Part shown: positions 57,660 through 64,000 of the stretch, one piece after another | Numbering within the stretch: position 1 is the first letter of the stretch | Layout: each line of letters opens with the position of its first letter | DNA from: Lonicera japonica | Taxonomy: Eukaryota; Streptophyta; Magnoliopsida; Dipsacales; Caprifoliaceae | Assembly (NCBI GenBank): GCA_021464415.1 | Contig: CM038470.1 | Location: 33,098,122-33,162,121, forward strand | Length of the DNA: 64,000 nt | Direction: 5' to 3' | Translations under genes and position numbers: made by a program | Notes under the pieces: model-generated | Databases searched by the model: none | Told to the model about the DNA's origin: nothing | What the model saw: the letters and a program-made list of their open reading frames with translations, nothing else

Positions 57660-58900
57660 TTAGATTTATTTTTCTTAATTATTGTGTATTTAAATAATAT
57701 TGTAATAGTGGCCTTAGGTAGTTATATCAGATTAGTAGTGTGAACATAGTCTCTTAGTGGGTAGTTAGTAACAACAAATCTTCTATACAAGGAGGTATCA
57801 TGTAAGTAAAAAGCAGTGGAAATATATTTTGGGGATTGCAGAGTTGTTGGGTCTTCTATGGAGGTCATATTCTCCTCGAATTGAATCACGGACTTTTGGA
57901 GGTTTCACCCCTCGCAAAATGGATTACTCTTTCTTGCTCCATATTTTATTTTGTTGTTACAATGGAATACCCGACAAAGTTTGGAATTCATATCCCATTT
58001 GTAATGGAATACCCAATTTAATTTAATTTTCAATGTAAATATTAAACCAAATGTTGGACTAAGTTGGATTGGGAATGCAATACCAAATCCTATCTTTTAT
58101 TGCCGCCAACTAAATGAGGGCATGAGGCCTAAGTATAGTTAGACCAAAGAGGTTGGTTGAGTTAGTAAATATTTGAATACTTTTTTGGTAAGGTTAAAGT
58201 TTGAATTTTGTTGCCAACAATCCATCTTTGATCGGCATTATGTTAGAACCACTATGTTTGCTCGTTGAGCCTAGTGGTATACTTTTGACATGACCTGGAC
58301 TGTGGAAGCATCCCCTTACCAATTTTTTGTAACAAGAAAAATAAACATATTTATAAGTGTAGTTAGCATGTGGTTACCCATTATGTACATCTTCAAGCAT
58401 AGCCATTAAATTTAAATTTGACAATTTAGATCTTGAATCCTGGCAAAAAAATAATAAATATATATATATATATATATATACATATATTTTAATTGAAGAT
58501 AAATATATATTTAAATTTAATCTAGAACACAAATCGATTTGTTAATTATTTAGACTCAACAAATAAATTAATAATGTTATCTTGAAAATTAAGTTCAATA
58601 ACCTAAAAATCATAAAAGATCCTCAAATAACAAAGAGATCAGCATAAAAAATATATTTAAATCCAACCGAGAACTAAAATTGGCGTCACTTATGAGATTG
58701 TTCAATAAATTAAATGATTTATTATGTTGGAAACTAAGTTCGATAAACTAAAAATCATAACAAAATCCTCAAATAATTATTGATTTAAAGTAATAACCTT
58801 AAACTCCGATTCCTCTATCAAGGATTGAAGATAATATATAAGGAAAAAACAAGTGGGGAGTTATTTTAGTCATTGTTAAGAAAAAAATAGTATATTTTAA
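57660..58900. other. gene-free stretch
   Basis: No gene or RNA recognised. A (TA)n tract lies near 58458-58481. Overlapping short frames at 57829-58026 show no recognisable domain. Confidence 0.45.
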
Positions 58901-58904
58901 AAAT

Positions 58905-59777
58905 GGCTAAATGACCGATAAGCACAATGTACTTTATCACGTTTTTCACTTATGCCAACGAACTCCATTTTCCATCAAAAGTACCGGTGAACTTTTTTAA
59001 TTTTTTCACTTAGGTCCAAAACATAACTTCTGTTAAATTTCTCTAACGAAAGTGTGATGTGGCAGTTGACGTAGCATTTTATTTGACGTGGCGCTGACGT
59101 GGCAAATATCTTTATTTTTTCCGGCCACCTCCACTGATTCCGGCCATCTCCGTTGATTTTGGCCATCTCCATTTTTTATTGTTTTCTTCTTTAACCATAG
59201 CTCCACCTTTTCACCTCCATTGATTCCGGCTATCACCACTATTGATTTCGGCCACCTCCATTGATGAAGAGAAAGAATGAGTCCAGCCAACTCCCTTTTT
59301 ACCTCCATTATTTCCGGTCATCACCACCATTGATTTCGGTCATCACCTCCATTGATTCTGGCCATCATGGGTCACTGATTTCAGCCATCACCTCCATTAA
59401 TTCCGGCCATCACCATTGATGAAGAGAGATAATGATTCCGGCCAACTCCCTTTTCACCTCCATTAATTCCGGCCATCACCACCACTATTTTCGGCCTCCA
59501 TTAATTTCAGAAAACATGCTGCCGAATGGATTGGGAAAAAGGAGAAGAAGAAGAATGATTAAAGAGAGAGAGAGAATTGGCAACTCAGCGCTACGTCAGA
59601 TAAAATGCCATGTCAGCTGCCACATCACACTTCCGTTAGAGAAATTTATACGAAAGTTATGTTTTGGACCTAAGTGAAAAAATTGAAAAAGTTCACTGGT
59701 ACTTTTGATAGAAAATGGAGTTCGTTGGCATAAGTGAAAATGTGGTAAAGTACATTGTGCTTATCGATCATTTAGCC
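58905..59777. mobile_element. non-autonomous Mutator-like element with internal minisatellite
   Basis: Terminal inverted repeats of about 200 bp (58905-59110 against 59580-59777) begin GGCTAAATGACCGATAAGCA. They are flanked by perfect 9-bp duplications TTTAAAAAT (58896-58904 and 59778-59786), the MULE signature. The centre (about 59120-59510) is a degenerate tandem repeat of CCTCCATTGATTCCGGCCAT words. Open frames there are by-products of the repeat. Confidence 0.9.
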
Positions 59778-59789
59778 TTTAAAAATCAA

Positions 59790-61710
59790 ATCAAAAGTAA
59801 AAAGAGAGATCTAAAGCTTAATTAAGTAATGTTAATTTCTAGAATCGGGTGGGGAGAGAGCCTAACCTTAAGCAGGGGTATTTTCGGTTTCGGTCAGAAT
59901 GAGAATACAAGAAAGTCGAATTGAACCAAACTTGTTCTAATATGTTTCGGTCATAGAAACTTCCCAACTCAATCCCAAATCAAACTTTTCAGTTTTAGTT
60001 TAATCCGTTTATATAATGATACAACGTTAAAAGAAAGGGCAAAAAAATAATGATACCAGAAAGGGCAAACAAAGTAACTATGATGCTATATGTGAGAGGA
60101 TAATTCTGTACATGGGCCTTAATTAAAGCCCGGACCCAACACATAGGCAGTAGGCCAGCTTTTGGGTAAAGCTCCTTAGTCGGCATCTTAGAGTAGTAAT
60201 CAAGTTTATCCTTTATAGGAATTTCTTAGCACACTAAACTCTAAGGTGACCTAGCTTAACTACCTTAGCTTAACTACCTTTACCGTAAATACACCCTCAG
60301 AAGCCATTAAAGCTTTCACCACCTTTGCTGAATCTGGTTATTGACTCTACCGATTTGGGTTGATTCAATCTTAATTTGGCTTGGACAGTTTTCTACCACC
60401 CACACTATAGAAACAAAAAGATATAAATATAAAAAAGAAACACAAAAGTAACTTGGATGGCAGGGTGTAATGTGATTCATTCTCTAGTAGTTTCTTGAAT
60501 GTTTTTGCTTTAACACGAATTAACTTTTTTGACCAAACATCTAAAAGCCAATATATTAACTATCTAAGTTGTCGAACTATTCGGATCCGTTTGATAACAA
60601 CATAGAAAATGATAAGAAAAACACTTAATTTAAATAAGAAGTTGGAAAATAAGTTGAAACATGTGATGAGATACTCTCCATATCATGGTCATTTTTATGA
60701 GTAGATGTCTTCCATTCTTCACTATTTTTTGTGAAAAAATTATCTTCCTCAACCATCAAAGAAATTTTTTCCATGAAAAAAGCCACAAAGTAAGAAGACA
60801 TCTCACCACGTCTCAACTTATTTTTCAACTACTCACAAAAATAAAATTTTTTTTATGCTGTTATCAAACAGACCCTTCTATTTTAGTTAGTAAATCGAAA
60901 GTATATGCATTGCGTGTGCACATTTGATTTCAATACAAGTGTATATCTAAGATAAAATGAAAACAATCAACAAAATGAGAGTTAGCTTAATGGTAAAAAC
61001 CATTCTTGATATTTAATAGGCTGGGCATTATTATGTTTTTTCCTAACCTTAATTAATGAAAATAGGGACAAAACAAAAGGATTATTAAATATTAGTGTTA
61101 TAACCGAATCGAGTACCTTCTAATTTATATATACATAGATATAGAAGGTGATGAAAACCTTTCCTTTATCTTTCGAGTTGAATTTGGGAATTCAAATCTG
61201 AGCAATCTTTGCCCGTTTGAGATGAAGCTGTTTTAATCCTATACAATTATTGCCCTTGTTTGCAGAGTTTGCATTTTTTCAGTGCTGACTTCGTTTTGAT
61301 AGTATTGGAGTTACTCTGTAAAGTTGGTAAAAGTAAGTGGTATACCAAATTATCACTTGGTAATAATATTTTGGTATTAAAAAATAAATTAAATATGTAT
61401 ATAAACTTTTAGTCTAGTACAATATATTATTTATAATGAAAATCATTACCGGTAGTATATCATATACCATTGGTACAATAAAATTACATGTTATTATTGA
61501 GCTATTCCACTAAACCCACTTCTAGATGTGGCAATGAGCTGGTTTAAATCATGTTCGTATTTGTTTCTTTCTTTCGTATTTCAAATCTAAACAAATAACT
61601 TTTTTATCAAGTGTTATCGTATTTTTGTATGTTAATATTTCGAGTATTAACAAATTACCCAATATGACATATTATTACCTAATAAATACATTTATAATAA
61701 CAAATATGTT
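59790..61710. other. gene-free stretch
   Basis: No gene recognised. Near 60970 a GTTAGCTTAATGGTAAAA motif looks like a tRNA-type A box of an old SINE, without a matching B box. AT-rich. Confidence 0.4.
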
Positions 61711-61714
61711 TGTA

Positions 61715-62078
61715 GGGAGCATTTCTCATAAGGACCTTAACTTAAGGTCCTTATTTACGGACTCCTTTTGGCACTCTTCCCGATAAATTTTTTTGATAAA
61801 ATTTGGTGGGAATATTTTTCATCGTGTGTAGAACATCTCCACCAAATTTCATCAAAAAATTAAACCGGAAAGTGGGTTAACTACATGATTGAAAAATATT
61901 GGACATATATATATATTTCTGGACCAATATTTTTCAATCATGTAGTTAACCCACTTCTCGATTAAATTTTTTGATGAAATTTGGTGGAGATGTTCTACAC
62001 ACGATGAAAAACATCTCCACCAAATTTCATCAAAAAGCATGCCAAAAAGGTAAGTTCGTAAATAAGGACCTTAAGTTA
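61715..62078. mobile_element. double-hairpin foldback MITE, second copy
   Basis: Same family as 6360-6763. It starts GGGAGCATTTCTCATAAGG and holds GTGTGTAGAACATCTCCACC and its inverse around an AT-rich centre near 61915. The right terminal bases (GCTCCC) are missing, so this copy is slightly truncated. Confidence 0.85.
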
Positions 62079-62317
62079 ATGTTTTTACTTAAAAATTTTC
62101 CTAAGTTTGTATATATATATATATATATATGATATCATAGGTATATTGTAATTTTGTATTAAATTAATAAATATATATATTTGTAATAGTTATACCAATT
62201 ATGTACATCTATACTAAAATTTATATTTATATACGTACATATATATAATATTATAATATATTATTAACAAATTTAAATAATTATCATAATAACAAATGTT
62301 CGGTGATTAGCTTATAG

Positions 62318-62952
62318 GGCTCGTTTGGTTCAAGTTTTGGGAATAGAATAGGCATGGAATGGGCATACTTGATTCCTGGAAAGTTTCTTTCCTGGCATCT
62401 AGGATGCCATGCCGATGTTTGGTTCAATCGGGAATAAGAATGGAATAAAATATCAATTACAAAAATACCCTTCTTTTTATAAGATGAGAAGACATCACAT
62501 ACTAATTTTTCAAAAGAGACAATTACTATAATAAATTACAAAAATTACACATGCCTAGCTAATAACTATCCTACAAAAATTACAATTTTTGTAATTAAAA
62601 AAAAAATTACAACATGAAAAAGAATAGAAAAAAGTTCCAATTTTTTTTTTTTTATCATTTTTGTGTAGCAGCGTAACTAAAAAAAATAGTTTCAAACAAT
62701 ATTTTCATACATGGATGGAAAAAGAATTATTTATTCATAAGGAAAAGTGTTATTTTGGTCCTAAGATGAAAAATTAAAAAAGATGCACATTGGTAATGGT
62801 TTATTCCTTATGATTTAAATGGGACAACTTGGGGGGAAATGTTTGTTCCTGGAATCATTTATTCCGGACTTAAAACTTGAACCAAACACGAGAATCATTT
62901 CGGAATGGAGTATAGCATTTTCGGAATGGTTTAAATCTTGAACCAAACGAGC
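62318..62952. repeat. MITE-like element with GGCTCGTTTGGTTCAAG ends
   Basis: The left end GGCTCGTTTGGTTCAAG is the exact inverse of the right end CTTGAACCAAACGAGCC. GGAATAGAAT/GAATGGAAT words fill the inner ends, and the middle is A/T-rich. Such ends are common in plant hAT/PIF MITEs. A clean target-site duplication is not evident. It ends about 290 bp before the third PPR start codon. Confidence 0.75.
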
Positions 62953-63240
62953 CAATAATGTTTTATCGAGCCAACACTAATGGCACAAAATTGTTAAAAT
63001 TTTCTCATTAACTCATGACTTTGTCTTCATGTGTGTAACCACAATTAACTTCCCCCAATTAGAAATTGTGAGCCCTAAATTATTTCCCCTGCTTCTCCAT
63101 TCCACTCATCACGCGATCAACTACAGAGAGACCCAGAGAGAGAGTGTTTTGAGCAACGAGGTCTTTTCTAATTGCAGCAGCTTCAGATTCTTCTTCTTCT
63201 TCGGAACAACATCACCGACGCCGACGGTACAACTATTACT

Positions 63241-64000
63241 ATGTCTCCTTCATTTTTGTTCTCTCTTATTAGTGTTCACAATCTTCGTTATGACACTGTA
63301 CTAGCAGCTAATTCCTTTCATTCAATTACTCATAGAAGAAAATTTTGCACTAGATCTGCCCTTGCTCATGCCTTAACTATGTTCAATGATATGCTTCATA
63401 TGAGGCCCTTGCCCCCTATTCAACGATTCAACAAACTTTTAGGTCAAATTGCCAAAATGAAGCATTATCCAACTGCCATTTCCCTCACTCATAGATTAGA
63501 TTTGTTAGGAATCAAAAATGTCAGGCCAGATGTTTGCACTTTTAACATTGCCATCAATTGTTTCTCCAACTTGAATAGGGTCGATTTCGGCTTCTCTCTT
63601 TTTGGCAAAATCTTCAAACTCGGTTATCAACCAGATTGTACAACATTCAACACATTAATTAGAGGGCTTTGCTTAGATGATAAGCTTGCCAGAGCTGTGA
63701 GGTTTTTTGATGAAATTGTGATGAAAGGGTTCCAACCCAATTTGATCACTTACGGAACATTAATAAACGGACTCTGCAAAATAGGAAATACTCGTGCTGC
63801 TATTTTGCTGCTAAAACATATGGAGCAATCAACAAGTTGTCAGCCTAACATAGTGGTATACAACACGATCTTTGATAGTCTTTGCAAAGACAAGCAACTT
63901 AACGACGCTTTGGAGATGTTTTCTGAGATGATCAGAAAAGGCATTACACCAGATGTTGTCACCTACACCTGCTTAATTCAAGGTCTATCTAATTTAGGTC
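63241..64000 (+). CDS. RFL PPR protein, third copy (cut by window end)
   Basis: The ATG at 63241 (MSPSFLFSLISVHN) opens a frame that stays open for 253 codons to the window edge. It is colinear with the copies at 4160 and 12614. The basic presequence (THRRKF) lacks the Asn/Ser tract of the other two. The repeats visible include VRPDVCTFNIAINCFSNLN, YQPDCTTFNTLIRGLC, FQPNLITYGTLINGLC, CQPNIVVYNTIFDSLC and ITPDVVTYTCLIQGLS. The 5' leader (about 63075-63240) resembles that of the second copy (ATTATTTC, CCTGCTTCTCCATTC), so transcription probably starts near there. A separate frame at 63029-63304 is leader sequence, not a gene. No stop or shift is present in the visible part. Confidence 0.9.
   Translation, partial: MSPSFLFSLISVHNLRYDTVLAANSFHSITHRRKFCTRSALAHALTMFNDMLHMRPLPPIQRFNKLLGQIAKMKHYPTAISLTHRLDLLGIKNVRPDVCTFNIAINCFSNLNRVDFGFSLFGKIFKLGYQPDCTTFNTLIRGLCLDDKLARAVRFFDEIVMKGFQPNLITYGTLINGLCKIGNTRAAILLLKHMEQSTSCQPNIVVYNTIFDSLCKDKQLNDALEMFSEMIRKGITPDVVTYTCLIQGLSNLG

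Noticed and set aside
59033..59677. Open frames inside the MULE-like element
   Set aside because: They arise from the minisatellite core and inverted ends and have no recognisable domain.
63029..63304. Separate small gene before the third PPR copy
   Set aside because: It is in a different frame, overlaps the PPR start, and its sequence matches the leader of the second copy.

Overview
The window looks like nuclear DNA of a flowering plant, most likely a eudicot. It is AT-rich and gene-poor, dense with small transposons, and has splice-type signals. It carries plant-type snRNA genes and a restorer-of-fertility-like (RFL) family of P-class pentatricopeptide-repeat (PPR) genes. Nothing suggests organellar or bacterial sequence. 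The species cannot be named from the sequence alone.

Layout. (1) 0-24 kb holds an RFL PPR cluster on the plus strand. An intact intronless gene lies at 4160-5956. A second copy at 12614-21243 is cut in half by a 6.8 kb antisense L1-type LINE (13924-20732) with a perfect 18-bp target-site duplication. A third copy begins at 63241 and runs off the window. Flanking DNA of the first two copies is shared, so the locus grew by segmental duplication. (2) 21-31 kb is gene-free. It holds direct and inverted copies of non-coding blocks, MITEs (Stowaway and hAT types), SINE-like DNA and one orphan exon resembling APS kinase. (3) 31-34.2 kb is an RTE-clade LINE with a target-site duplication and a broken reading frame. 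(4) 35-36.4 kb is an F-box gene on the minus strand. (5) 37.6-43.5 kb is a foldback-like element. Its ends are inverted repeats backed by arrays of short hairpins sharing the GTGCTAAA/TTTAGCAC stem, and its middle contains a solo-LTR-like block, a 413-bp TRIM retrotransposon and a nested inverted-repeat element. (6) 47.9-50.1 kb is a decayed hAT transposase. (7) 51.2-57.7 kb is a one-strand cluster of spliceosomal snRNA genes and relics: U2, U5 and U1 interleaved. One U1, one U2 and one U5 look functional and carry plant USE and TATA elements at Pol II spacing. (8) 58.9-63 kb holds further inverted-repeat elements, including a MULE-like element with a perfect 9-bp target-site duplication.

Functionally the window combines a PPR locus that probably acts on mitochondrial RNA, a spliceosomal RNA cluster, one F-box gene and a thick layer of transposons. 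I see no operon-like co-operation among these genes. The most noteworthy items are the mixed U1/U2/U5 cluster, the hairpin-array foldback element, the TRIM with tRNA-like Pol III boxes, and divergence of predicted RNA-contact residues between PPR duplicates.
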